A stretch of DNA of 64,000 bases from Streptococcus sp. HPH0090 (GTDB lineage Bacteria > Bacillota > Bacilli > Lactobacillales > Streptococcaceae), in the NCBI RefSeq assembly GCF_000411475.1, contig NZ_KE150464.1:124001-188000 (forward strand), read 5' to 3'. The notes under the pieces are model-generated. The model did not search any database. It saw nothing but the letters and a program-made list of their open reading frames with translations, and was not told the origin of the DNA. Position numbers and translations under genes: made by a program. Positions 1 to 7,436 of this stretch are shown one piece after another. Numbering within the stretch: position 1 is the stretch's first letter; every line of letters begins with the position of its first letter.

Positions 1-334
1 GGATAAAAAATGGTTGTTGGTGGTCATTGAACAAATCCTTTCAAATAGCCTCAAGTATACTAATGAAGGTGGAATTGAAATCTATATGGACGGTCAGGAT
101 CTTTGTATCAAGGATACAGGAATCGGCATTAAAAATAGTGATGTTCTTCGAGTCTTTGAACGCGGATTTTCAGGTTACAATGGTCGTATGACTCAGCAGT
201 CATCTGGACTTGGTCTCTATTTAACCCAGAAAATTAGCCAAGAATTAGGTCATCAAATCCGTATCGAATCTGAACTTGGTCAAGGAACAACCGTGCGAAT
301 TAAGTTTGCGGAAGTGAACCTACTTATTGAGTAA
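1..334 (+). CDS. Sensor histidine kinase, C-terminal part (5' end outside window)
   Basis: This is the end of a two-component sensor kinase; the reading frame is open to the left edge and its start lies outside the window. What remains is the HATPase_c ATP-binding domain: an N box (EQILSNSLKYT), a G1 box (DTGIGI) and a G2 box (SSGLGLYLTQ), ending about 40 residues later, as is normal for this fold. The kinase phosphorylates a partner response regulator, presumably encoded just upstream. From gene order (next to thrS) and from the sequence type (short BceS-like kinases) it may be the mitis-group equivalent of pneumococcal HK01, but that is inference from memory. The gene ends in a clear hairpin terminator. 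Confidence 0.85.
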   Translation, partial: DKKWLLVVIEQILSNSLKYTNEGGIEIYMDGQDLCIKDTGIGIKNSDVLRVFERGFSGYNGRMTQQSSGLGLYLTQKISQELGHQIRIESELGQGTTVRIKFAEVNLLIE

Positions 335-345
335 AAAGAAATGCT

Positions 346-379
346 AAGAGCTTGGAAGAAATCTTTCAAGCTCTTCTTT
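346..379 (+). terminator. Rho-independent terminator of the sensor kinase gene
   Basis: A 9-bp perfect stem (AAGAGCTTG / CAAGCTCTT) with a 12-nt loop is followed by a short T-rich tract, starting 12 bases after the stop codon. Confidence 0.8.
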
Positions 380-491
380 AGATTTCTATGTAGTGAGAAA
401 ATAGGATAGAACAAAGAAAAAAGTAACTGGAATTTTTCCGTTCTCTATCTTTTAAATTGATTGAGTTCTTCAGAGAAAGGTTGTAAAATTT

Positions 492-506
492 TTGATATAA
501 TATCAA
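492..506 (+). promoter_or_regulatory. Extended -10 promoter embedded in a perfect dyad
   Basis: TATAAT at 496-501 is preceded by TGA (an extended -10). It sits in a palindrome, TTGATAT-A-ATATCAA, with 7-bp arms around a single base. The dyad could be an operator, but AT-rich palindromes around a -10 can arise by chance. No good -35 is visible. Confidence 0.5.
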
Positions 507-643
507 GGATGGACTGATGGATAGTAAAAAGATAATGTTCAAAAGAATGACAGGTGAGAATTAAAAATATGTAAGATTGGACAGAAGTCTCTCTACCATC
601 GTCTATACAGAAACAAGATTATATGAAATAAAAGGAGTAACCA

Positions 644-1693
644 ATGACCGGAAACTATTCAACACGTGAATACCGTGAAAAATTATATGATGATCTTCAT
701 GTTCGATTAAGAGATACACTGATTTTGATGTGTTCGATTTTTATTGCCTCTATAGGTCTAAATATGAATTCAACAGCTGTCATTATTGGAGCCATGCTGA
801 TTTCCCCTCTTATGACACCGATTGTTGGACTGGGATTCGGTTTAGCTATTTTTGATACGCGTTTAATCAAGCAATCTCTAGAGGTTTTATTTACTCAAGT
901 ATTGGTCAGTTTGCTTGTCTCGACTCTGTATTTCTGGATTACTCCCTTATCTTATGCAAGTAGCGAGTTGATTGCACGAACCTCTCCAACAATTTGGGAT
1001 GTTCTCATTGCTATTGCTGGTGGGATAGCAGGTGTTATTGGTTCAAGGAAAAAAGAAGCAAACAATATCGTGCCTGGAGTAGCTATTGCAACAGCTCTGA
1101 TGCCACCTATCTGTACTGCAGGTTATGGTTTAGCTAATGGAAATGTGCGATTTTTATTTGGAGCTCTCTATCTTTTCTTGATCAACTGTGTCTTTATCAT
1201 GCTAACCAATATTGTTGGAACTAGAATTTTAATGAGAAAATCTCCTTTAAGTTCATTTAAAGAGCTAAACATTAAAATGAAAATTGGCTTGATATCCTTA
1301 ATTGTATTATTGGTTCTTCCAGCCAGCTATTCAGCAGTCACTCTGACGATAGATCAAGCGCGAAAAGAAGGGATTAAACAGTTTGTAGGAAAAGAGTTCG
1401 CCAATCATACGCTCATTAATCAAGTCTACAAGTCAAGTAGCAATGAATTAGTCTTGACAGTTGTTGGAGATCCGATTTCAGAAGAAGAATTAGAAACAAT
1501 CCGCCAAAAACAAGCCTCTTACGGTATTCAAACTGTTCAATTGAAAGTCAATCAAGTCCATAATTCGACAAAATTAGATAGTGAGATGACCAAGGAATTT
1601 TATGAAACCATTAACAAGTATATCGATCAAAAACTCTCTGAAAAAGATTCACAAAAAGATCTCGTAAAAGAGAATGAAGCAGACAAGGATTGA
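644..1693 (+). CDS. DUF389 family membrane protein (TIGR00341-like)
   Basis: A 349-residue integral membrane protein. Its N-terminal two thirds carry about six hydrophobic segments and the glycine/proline-rich signatures of the DUF389 family (AVIIGAMLISPLMTPIVGLG near residues 45-65 and PGVAIATALMPPICTAGYG near 145-165). A soluble tail of roughly 120 residues follows a last membrane segment near residue 215, and the extreme C-terminus is highly charged. The function of DUF389 proteins is not established; a role as a transporter or channel is only suggested by the fold. The start is set by AAGGAG eight bases before the ATG. The gene stands alone, between two terminators, and converges with thrS. 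Confidence 0.9.
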   Translation: MTGNYSTREYREKLYDDLHVRLRDTLILMCSIFIASIGLNMNSTAVIIGAMLISPLMTPIVGLGFGLAIFDTRLIKQSLEVLFTQVLVSLLVSTLYFWITPLSYASSELIARTSPTIWDVLIAIAGGIAGVIGSRKKEANNIVPGVAIATALMPPICTAGYGLANGNVRFLFGALYLFLINCVFIMLTNIVGTRILMRKSPLSSFKELNIKMKIGLISLIVLLVLPASYSAVTLTIDQARKEGIKQFVGKEFANHTLINQVYKSSSNELVLTVVGDPISEEELETIRQKQASYGIQTVQLKVNQVHNSTKLDSEMTKEFYETINKYIDQKLSEKDSQKDLVKENEADKD

Positions 1694-1837
1694 GGATAGT
1701 CAACTTATCTAACTCGAGGAAGCAAATCTTGGGAGAATATCCTATATCCAAAAGTTAGTGGATAGAAAGGATCGTTGACGAGGATACCATTTGTGGTAGT
1801 TTGACCAATCACTACTAGCTCAGCTTAATCAAAATAC

Positions 1838-1872
1838 AAAAAAGCAACAACTGAAATAGTTGTTGCTTTTTT
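1838..1872. terminator. Bidirectional terminator between DUF389 gene and thrS
   Basis: A 15-bp perfect stem (AAAAAAGCAACAACT / AGTTGTTGCTTTTTT) with a 5-nt loop. The A-tract and T-tract at the two ends make it work for both converging transcripts. Confidence 0.9.
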
Positions 1873-1906
1873 AGGTAGCTGGAATTTTTATCCCAGGTTT
1901 TATCGT

Positions 1907-3850
1907 TTATTTTTCAACACGTGACTTGTTTGCAATATCTGCAAGAATCAATTCTACAAATGCATCTACTGGCATGGTTTCTGTTTCTTTTTGACCATAG
2001 CGGCGAACGTTCACGGCTTGCTCTTCCATTTCCTTGTCACCAACGATCAATTGGTAAGGAATCTTGCTAGTTTGTGAAGCACGAATCTTGAATTGCATTT
2101 TCTCATTACGTTCATCCACTTCAACACGGATACCACGGTCACGAAGTTGTTTAGCAACTTCCCAAGCGTAATCTGTGTGGGCTTCATTTGAAACTGGAAT
2201 AACAGTCACTTGTTGAGGTGCCAACCAAGTTGGGAAGGCTCCTTTATAGTTTTCAATAAGGATAGCTGTAAAGCGTTCCATTGTTGAAATAACCCCACGG
2301 TGAATCATAACTGGACGGTGTTCTTCCCCATCAGCTCCGATGTATTTTAGGTCAAAGCGTTCTGGAAGCAAGAAGTCCAATTGGATAGTAGAAAGTGTTT
2401 CTTCATTACCAAGGGCAGTCTTCACTTGGATATCAAGTTTTGGACCGTAGAAGGCAGCTTCACCTTCTGCTTCAAAGTAGTCGAGTTCCATGTCATCCAT
2501 GGCTGATTTCAACATACTTTGAGCATTTTCCCACATTTCATCATTGTCAAAGTATTTGTGAGTATCTTTAGGGTCGCGGTATGACAAACGGAAACGATAG
2601 TCAGTCAAGTTGAAATCTTCGTAAACGTCGATAATCAATTGAAGCGTACGTTGGAACTCATCTTTGATTTGTTCAGGTGTTACGAAAGTATGACCGTCAT
2701 TAAGTGACATTTCACGCACACGTTGAAGTCCTGTAAGAGCACCAGATTTTTCATAACGGTGCATCATACCAATTTCAGCGATACGGATAGGCAATTCGCG
2801 GTAAGAGTGCACATGGTGTTTGTAAACTTCGATGTGGTGAGGACAGTTCATTGGACGAAGGACAAAGGCTTCACCATCTCCCATATCCATTGTTGGGAAC
2901 ATATCTTCACGGTAGTGATCCCAGTGACCTGAAGTTTTGTATAGCTCAACTGAGGCAATTGGTGGAGTGTATACGTGTTGGTAGCCTGCTGCTACTTCCT
3001 TGTCCACGATGTAGCGTTCCAAGACACGACGGATTGTCGCACCATTTGGCAACCAGAATGGAAGCCCTTGACCAACCTCTTGAGAAATCATGAAGAGGTC
3101 AAGCTCTTTCCCAAGTTTACGATGGTCACGTTCTTTGGCTTCTTCACGCATTTGAAGGTAGTTCTTCAAGTCTTTCTTGTCAAACCAGGCAGTACCGTAG
3201 ATACGTTGCATCATGGCATTGTCGCTATTACCACGCCAGTAAGCACCAGCAACGTTAAGAAGGTGGAAGATTTGGATGCGACCAGTTGATGGGACGTGTG
3301 GGCCACGGCAAAGGTCTACGTACTCACCTTGACGGTAGATTGTCAAGCCACCTTCGTCTTCTGAGTGTTCTTCAATCAATTCCAATTTGTATGGATCGTT
3401 TTTGAAGATTTCACGTGCTTCATCTTTGGTCACTTCTTCACGAATAGATGGGAAGTTTTCTTTAACGATTTTCTTCATTTCTTCTTCGATACGAGGAAGG
3501 TCTTCGTTAGAGATTTGACCAGCTTGGTTATCTGTATCGTAGTAGAAACCATCTTCGATAGCTGGGCCGACACCCAAATGAATATCTGGGAAGAGGCGAC
3601 GAGCTGCTTGAGCAAACAAGTGAGCTGCTGAGTGACGCAAGATTGGAAGAGCATCCTCGTGATCAGGTGTCACGATTTCGATGCTTCCGTCTTCAGTAAT
3701 AGCACGAGTTGTGTCGATGAGTTTGCCGTTAAATTTACCAGCAAGAGCTTTTTTAGCTAGGGAATTGCTGATTGATTGGGCAATTTCAAAAGTTGTAACG
3801 CCAGATTCGAATTCACGAACTGCGCCATCTGGGAAAGTAATCTTAATCAT
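1907..3850 (-). CDS. thrS: Threonyl-tRNA synthetase
   Basis: A 647-residue class II aminoacyl-tRNA synthetase that charges tRNA-Thr in the cytoplasm. Domains in order: N-terminal TGS domain (about 1-62), the alanyl/threonyl second additional (editing) domain (about 65-225, with HSAAHL and CRGPH), the class II catalytic core (about 240-540, including the zinc-site motif RPMNCPHH), and the C-terminal anticodon-binding domain (about 545-640). The length is normal for the family. The start codon is preceded by AAGGAG. Expression is controlled by an upstream T-box leader. It is a single-gene unit, convergent with the DUF389 gene. Confidence 0.98.
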   Translation of the reverse strand: MIKITFPDGAVREFESGVTTFEIAQSISNSLAKKALAGKFNGKLIDTTRAITEDGSIEIVTPDHEDALPILRHSAAHLFAQAARRLFPDIHLGVGPAIEDGFYYDTDNQAGQISNEDLPRIEEEMKKIVKENFPSIREEVTKDEAREIFKNDPYKLELIEEHSEDEGGLTIYRQGEYVDLCRGPHVPSTGRIQIFHLLNVAGAYWRGNSDNAMMQRIYGTAWFDKKDLKNYLQMREEAKERDHRKLGKELDLFMISQEVGQGLPFWLPNGATIRRVLERYIVDKEVAAGYQHVYTPPIASVELYKTSGHWDHYREDMFPTMDMGDGEAFVLRPMNCPHHIEVYKHHVHSYRELPIRIAEIGMMHRYEKSGALTGLQRVREMSLNDGHTFVTPEQIKDEFQRTLQLIIDVYEDFNLTDYRFRLSYRDPKDTHKYFDNDEMWENAQSMLKSAMDDMELDYFEAEGEAAFYGPKLDIQVKTALGNEETLSTIQLDFLLPERFDLKYIGADGEEHRPVMIHRGVISTMERFTAILIENYKGAFPTWLAPQQVTVIPVSNEAHTDYAWEVAKQLRDRGIRVEVDERNEKMQFKIRASQTSKIPYQLIVGDKEMEEQAVNVRRYGQKETETMPVDAFVELILADIANKSRVEK

Positions 3851-3929
3851 GATGTTCTCCTTATATTAGTTTTCCATTATTTTTAAAGCAGAAGTGTTTC
3901 CCTATTTTGTAGTCTTAAATAAAGAAAAA

Positions 3930-4142
3930 CAAAAAGCGACATCCTCAAAAGGACGTCGCAACGTGGTTCCACCTTCATTTATGTTCCTCAAAAAAGAGGG
4001 ACACCTCTGATTGGCTCTAACGTGGCCACCGTTTTATGTTTGCATAAAAGTCAGTAGAGTAGTATCAGTATAGTCTTCCTATGCGTTCTCAGCAACCACG
4101 CACTCTCTGGTAGAAAGGTTCTAAGTGACTTGTCTCTATGCA
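3930..4142 (-). ncRNA. T-box leader of thrS
   Basis: Read on the minus strand, the leader has the conserved T-box core AAGGTGGAACCACG (3962-3975). It is followed at once by a terminator stem (GCGACGTCC / GGATGTCGC, 3936-3959) and a T-rich run. In stem I, the closing helix AGAG/CTCT flanks a loop with GATACTA, which puts the threonine codon ACT (4061-4063) at the specifier position. By the known mechanism, uncharged tRNA-Thr stabilises the antiterminator and switches on thrS. The specifier assignment is by eye. Confidence 0.9.
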
Positions 4143-4144
4143 TT

Positions 4145-4172
4145 ATTATAGCATGATTGCGAGATTTTTCAA
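4145..4172 (-). promoter_or_regulatory. Promoter of the thrS T-box transcript
   Basis: On the minus strand: TTGAAA, a 16-nt spacer ending in TGC, then TATAAT, so both a -35 and an extended -10 are present. It overlaps the last codons of the small membrane protein gene behind it. Confidence 0.8.
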
Positions 4173-4543
4173 GGATTTTGTGAAAGTTTTTTGTTTTTCA
4201 AATTTTGCACTAGATACTTGATAGTGATACCGATAGCCATACCCGCGAGGGCAAAGATTTCATAGGCTAGGAAGTAGAGAAGGATAAATTCTCCGAAAGT
4301 AATGATGGTAAAGCAAAAGAGCAAGCCAACTCCAATTAACCACCAAACTGAGAACTTGAAACGATAAGAGTAGAATAGTGATACTATGAAAGTCACCAGT
4401 GGAGAGAAGATAATAACGTTGCCGATGGTGAGCTCCTTCAAGATATAGTTTTTAGTAATACTCCATAATAACAGCTCATAAAGTGGCCAATAAAAGAAAA
4501 ATATGACCAGATAGTAGGGGAGATATTGCGAGAATTTACGCAT
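4169..4543 (-). CDS. Small 4-TM membrane protein, unknown function
   Basis: A protein of 124 residues, hydrophobic over most of its length with four probable membrane segments and a short basic tail (NLKNKKLSQNP). I do not recognise a family. The frame could begin at a TTG 21 bases further upstream, but that codon overlaps the Shine-Dalgarno GAGAGGTG. The ATG at 4543, seven bases after that site, is the better start. An extended -10 (TGCTATAAT, 4595-4603) lies upstream. The gene lies between thrS and rpsO and is transcribed towards thrS, so its 3' end carries the thrS promoter. Confidence 0.75.
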   Translation of the reverse strand: MRKFSQYLPYYLVIFFFYWPLYELLLWSITKNYILKELTIGNVIIFSPLVTFIVSLFYSYRFKFSVWWLIGVGLLFCFTIITFGEFILLYFLAYEIFALAGMAIGITIKYLVQNLKNKKLSQNP

Positions 4544-4629
4544 GGTAATCACCTCTCTTTTCAAGATGTCAACTTAGATATCCTTCCTATAACTATTATA
4601 GCACTTTTGCGGTAAGAATAGTAAATCAG

Positions 4630-4658
4630 TTGACAAAGAACTTAGTTCTTGGTAGAAT
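4630..4658 (+). promoter_or_regulatory. Promoter of rpsO
   Basis: TTGACA, a 17-nt spacer, then TAGAAT: a near-consensus housekeeping promoter. A leader of about 80 nt follows before the start codon. It includes a GGTTACAGG...CCTGTCACTC hairpin-forming stretch (about 4694-4720) that may be the S15 autoregulatory site. Confidence 0.85.
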
Positions 4659-4748
4659 AAGAAATGTCGTAAAGACAAATAACTTCTTCTTGGTTACAGG
4701 CATGCCAACCTGTCACTCGGATGAAGCCAAATAAAAAGGAGAAACATC

Positions 4749-5018
4749 ATGGCAATCTCAAAAGAGAAAAAAAATGAAATCATTGCACAATATGCACGTC
4801 ACGAAGGTGATACAGGTTCAGTAGAGGTTCAAGTTGCTGTCCTTACTTGGGAAATCAACCACCTTAACGAACACATCAAACAACACAAAAAAGACCACGC
4901 TACATACCGTGGATTGATGAAGAAAATCGGTCGCCGTCGTAACTTGCTTGCATACTTGCGTAAAAACGACGTTAACCGTTACCGTGAGTTGATCAACTCT
5001 CTTGGACTTCGTCGCTAA
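4749..5018 (+). CDS. rpsO: 30S ribosomal protein S15
   Basis: An 89-residue ribosomal protein with the full S15 signature ([14 protein letters not shown], then [19 protein letters not shown]). S15 binds 16S rRNA early in assembly of the 30S platform and usually represses its own mRNA through the leader. AAAAGGAG lies seven bases before the ATG. In many Firmicutes rpsO is followed by pnp; here it is not, and a hairpin-rich non-coding stretch follows instead. Confidence 0.98.
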   Translation: MAISKEKKNEIIAQYARHEGDTGSVEVQVAVLTWEINHLNEHIKQHKKDHATYRGLMKKIGRRRNLLAYLRKNDVNRYRELINSLGLRR

Positions 5019-5100
5019 TTCAAGATACAAAGTCCGTCAAAAGCACAAAGCAAAAATAGGAAAATTGACGAAGAAACTTCAGTTTCTAGGAGATTTTATC

Positions 5101-5184
5101 TTTTTTGCCAAGTGCTTAGGCCGTGTTCAATTGAGCACATCTTGAAAATAAGGCTACTCTAGTTGAGTAGCTTTTTGTTTTTGT
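5101..5184 (+). repeat. Duplicated ~84-nt two-hairpin unit, copy 1
   Basis: Starts TTTTTTGCCAAGTGCTTAGG. It contains a short hairpin (GTGTTC-AATT-GAGCAC, 5123-5138) and ends in a terminator-like hairpin (GCTACTC / GAGTAGC, 5153-5171) with a T-run. The second copy at 5382-5464 differs at about ten positions by eye, yet both hairpins remain pairable. Confidence 0.7.
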
Positions 5185-5259
5185 CACCTTATCTCGATAT
5201 ACTCAAGTATAATCTTCGGTTACGGTTCCTAGCACTGTAAGGTAAAATAAACCAGAATG

Positions 5260-5284
5260 ATCTCCCTCCGGGGAGATTTTTTGT
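5260..5284 (+). terminator. Terminator-like hairpin in the rpsO downstream region
   Basis: ATCTCCC / GGGAGAT with a 4-nt loop, then TTTTTTG. No gene ends here, so the transcript it stops would be a read-through or a small RNA. Confidence 0.7.
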
Positions 5285-5354
5285 TTCACTAACATTTTTG
5301 TACAATCTTTGGCTTGCCGTCTAGTCTATAAACGTTTTAGCCCTAGCTCAAAAA

Positions 5355-5387
5355 AGCTCTCTAGATTCAGAGGGCTTTTTATTTTTT
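5355..5387 (+). terminator. Terminator-like hairpin just before repeat copy 2
   Basis: AGCTCTCT / AGAGGGCT with a 6-nt loop (one G-T pair), then a T-rich tract that runs into repeat copy 2. Confidence 0.7.
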
Positions 5388-5464
5388 GCCAAGTGCTAAG
5401 GTCGTGTTCAATTGAGCATATCTTGAAATAAGGCTACTCGATTGGGTAGTCTTTTTGTTTTTCT
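5382..5464 (+). repeat. Duplicated ~84-nt two-hairpin unit, copy 2
   Basis: Same order of elements as the copy at 5101: TTTTTTGCCAAGTGCTAAGG, then GTGTTC-AATT-GAGCAT, then GGCTACTC / GGGTAGTC with a T-run. Changes in the last stem keep pairing through G-T pairs, which hints that the RNA structure matters. Confidence 0.7.
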
Positions 5465-5487
5465 GTATTTTAGCCCAAGATCAAATC

Positions 5488-5515
5488 AGCCCTCTGACTT
5501 CAGAGGGCTTTTTAC
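5488..5515 (+). terminator. Terminator-like hairpin just after repeat copy 2
   Basis: A perfect 8-bp stem AGCCCTCT / AGAGGGCT with loop GACTTC, then TTTTACTTTTT. Its stem closely resembles the hairpin at 5355-5376, so the flanking hairpin seems to have been duplicated too. Confidence 0.8.
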
Positions 5516-5537
5516 TTTTTGCCAAATTTTTCTAGTC

Positions 5538-5566
5538 TTGTTCCTGATTTAGAAATGTGGTATACT
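5538..5566 (+). promoter_or_regulatory. Promoter of the siderophore-transport operon
   Basis: TTGTTC, a 17-nt spacer ending in TGG, then TATACT. Just downstream is an inverted repeat AAAATT-GTCTA-AATTTT (5574-5590), in a position where an iron-responsive repressor could bind; which regulator, if any, cannot be told from the sequence. Confidence 0.7.
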
Positions 5567-5614
5567 AATTATGAAAATTGTCTAAATTTTTAATTTTTGT
5601 TAAAGGAGGGTTTC

Positions 5615-6661
5615 ATGCTTTCCAAATTTTCTGGAAGCCATCAAAACCTGAGATATTGTTTTTTACTAGCTATCCTGTTAGGAGCTTTGGGGATTTCTCT
5701 GTTTCTGGCAGTTTCTATGGGGTCTGTTCAAATTAGTTTGAGTGATACCTATCGGATAATTTTGAGTCAGTTAGGGGCTCCTTTTGAGATAGGAGACATT
5801 TCAAAGTCTACGCTTGCTATTGTTTGGAATATGAGATTGCCACGGGTTTTTCTTGCTTTGATTGTGGGTGCAGGCCTTTCCATGTGTGGTAGTGTCATGC
5901 AGTCAACCGTCAACAATCCAATAGCAGAGCCCTATGTATTAGGAATTTCAGCTGGGGCAACCTTTGGAGCAACTTTGAGTATTATTCTTGGATTTAAAGT
6001 TATGATTGGTCTAGGATCTTTCCTCGGAGCGATTTTGGCGACAGTTGCAGTCCTTATCATTGCATCTATGCAGGGTAGGATGACAACTTCCAGTCTCATT
6101 TTATCAGGGACGGTAGTGAATGCCCTATTTTTGGCTTTTTCAAACTTTATTATCTCTATCGGGGCCAATGCTGATAGCGTTATGACTATCAAGTTTTGGA
6201 CCATGGGTTCTTTAGCGGGAACCACATGGGCTCACTTAACCTTACCAACTATCATCGTGGGAATCGCCTTTTTATTTTTCTCTTCCCAATACCGTGTTTT
6301 CAATGCAATGATGATGGGAGATGAGGCGGCTTTGACCTTGGGAATTCCCTTGCGTTTTTACTGGTATCTCTATGTGACGATTGTAGCTGTGATGACAGCT
6401 ATCTTGGTATCGACCTGTGGGATCATCGGTTTTGTCGGTTTGATTACACCACATTTGGCCCGAAGTTTGGTAGGGACAAATTACAAAAGGCTTTTCCCAA
6501 TTGCAACCTTACTAGGCGCCCTCTTTGTCGTTTGGGCAGATGTCTTTGCTCGCGTTTTGATTCAAAATGCTGAACTACCGATTGGAATTTTCACGGCCCT
6601 AGTAGGTGCACCTTTCTTTATCTACATGGTTGCAGGTAGACGAAGGGAGGTGAGAGTCTGA
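5615..6661 (+). CDS. Ferric-siderophore ABC transporter permease (FecCD family)
   Basis: A 348-residue membrane permease of the FecCD/BtuC type with about nine to ten hydrophobic segments. Typical motifs are visible: RLPRVFLALIVGAGLSMCG, NPIAEPYVLGISAGATFG, and the coupling-helix stretch CGIIGFVGLITPHLAR that contacts the ATPase. The pump would be a homodimer, since only one permease gene is present. The ATG at 5615 follows AAAGGAGGG by four bases; a TTG 18 bases upstream overlaps that site and is unlikely. It is the first gene of a four-gene operon (permease, ATPase, binding protein, esterase) with gaps of 1 and 18 bases and one overlap. Confidence 0.93.
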   Translation: MLSKFSGSHQNLRYCFLLAILLGALGISLFLAVSMGSVQISLSDTYRIILSQLGAPFEIGDISKSTLAIVWNMRLPRVFLALIVGAGLSMCGSVMQSTVNNPIAEPYVLGISAGATFGATLSIILGFKVMIGLGSFLGAILATVAVLIIASMQGRMTTSSLILSGTVVNALFLAFSNFIISIGANADSVMTIKFWTMGSLAGTTWAHLTLPTIIVGIAFLFFSSQYRVFNAMMMGDEAALTLGIPLRFYWYLYVTIVAVMTAILVSTCGIIGFVGLITPHLARSLVGTNYKRLFPIATLLGALFVVWADVFARVLIQNAELPIGIFTALVGAPFFIYMVAGRRREVRV

Positions 6662-6662
6662 T

Positions 6663-7418
6663 ATGGACTTAATGTGCCAGGATATTCACTTTGGAATCGG
6701 AGAAAAAAAGATTCTCAAAGGAGTCTCACTTAAACTTGAGGGAAACCAATTTCATACTATTTTGGGACCAAATGGAAGTGGAAAGACCAGTTTGCTGAAA
6801 CTCTTTTATCGACAGGAAAAGCCGAATCAGGGCTTGATTTCTTTAGATGGGAAGCCTCTAGACCAAATGAGCGTCAAAGAAACGGCAAAGCAGATGGCAG
6901 TTATCACGCAGTTTAATCAACTTCAGTTTGATTGTACGGTTGAGGAGATTGTCATGCTGGGTAGAACACCCCATCTCTCTTTCTTGCAAAAGGAAAAAGA
7001 CAGAGACTTTGCTTTGGTTGAGGATGCTCTAGTCAAGGTAGATCTGCTCGAAAAGAGAAATCGACTCTACTCTTCTTTGTCAGGAGGAGAGAAGCAGCGG
7101 GTTCTGTTAGCACGTGCCTTGGCCCAAGAGCCGACCCTCTTGCTCTTAGATGAACCGACCAATCATTTGGATATCAAGTATCAGCTAGACTTATTGACCA
7201 TTGTCAAAAATCTTCAGATCAATGTGCTAGCTGTCTTGCATGATATTCAACTAGCTTGTCGCTATTCAGACTATCTCTATCTAATGAAAGAAGGGGAGAT
7301 TGTTTACCAAGGTACTCCAAAAGAGACCATCATACCCGAGTCATTGCAGGCTGTCTATGGTGTCCAAAGTGAGGTTATTTGGACGGAAGACCAGCAAGCC
7401 ATGATTCACTATTTATAA
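6663..7418 (+). CDS. Siderophore ABC transporter ATP-binding protein
   Basis: A 251-residue ABC ATPase of the FecE/FepC type that powers the permease encoded one base upstream. Walker A is GPNGSGKTS (about 35-43), the signature is SSLSGGEKQRV (about 137-147), Walker B is LLLLDEPTNHLD (about 157-168), and the H-loop histidine is in LAVLHDIQLA (about 190-199). The length is normal. GGGAGG near the end of the permease gene serves as its ribosome binding site, so the two genes are translationally linked. Confidence 0.95.
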   Translation: MDLMCQDIHFGIGEKKILKGVSLKLEGNQFHTILGPNGSGKTSLLKLFYRQEKPNQGLISLDGKPLDQMSVKETAKQMAVITQFNQLQFDCTVEEIVMLGRTPHLSFLQKEKDRDFALVEDALVKVDLLEKRNRLYSSLSGGEKQRVLLARALAQEPTLLLLDEPTNHLDIKYQLDLLTIVKNLQINVLAVLHDIQLACRYSDYLYLMKEGEIVYQGTPKETIIPESLQAVYGVQSEVIWTEDQQAMIHYL

Positions 7419-7436
7419 GATTTAAAGGAAATTAAC

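Larger units (their letters stand above)
335..643. other. Intergenic region with terminator, extended -10 promoter and long leader
   Basis: No gene is seen in these 309 bases. They hold the kinase terminator (346-379), an extended -10 promoter (TGATATAAT, 493-501) for the DUF389 gene, and a leader of roughly 135 nt with no recognised RNA family. The ribosome binding site AAGGAG lies just before the ATG at 644. Confidence 0.6.
5019..5614. other. Hairpin-rich intergenic region with a duplicated two-hairpin unit
   Basis: Nearly 600 bases without a credible gene. The region holds five terminator-like hairpins with T-runs (about 5153-5182, 5260-5284, 5355-5387, 5437-5462, 5488-5515). Two copies of an ~84-nt unit start at 5101 and 5382. 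A small stem lies just after rpsO (AGAAACT / AGTTTCT, 5072-5087). The phrase TTTTTGCCAA recurs three times (5102, 5383, 5515). The promoter of the iron-transport operon is at the right end. This may be a cluster of small RNAs or a stack of duplicated terminators. Confidence 0.6.

Noticed and set aside
2975-3631. Several open frames of 80-100 codons opposite thrS
   Set aside because: Shadows of thrS with no start signals or recognisable domains.
5101-5515. Possible CRISPR array (repeated units with similar spacing)
   Set aside because: Only two long copies, 281 bases apart, with T-run hairpins; no short identical repeats with unique spacers and no cas genes.
5597-5614. TTG start for the siderophore permease
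   Set aside because: The codon overlaps the region of the AAAGGAGGG ribosome site that serves the ATG at 5615.
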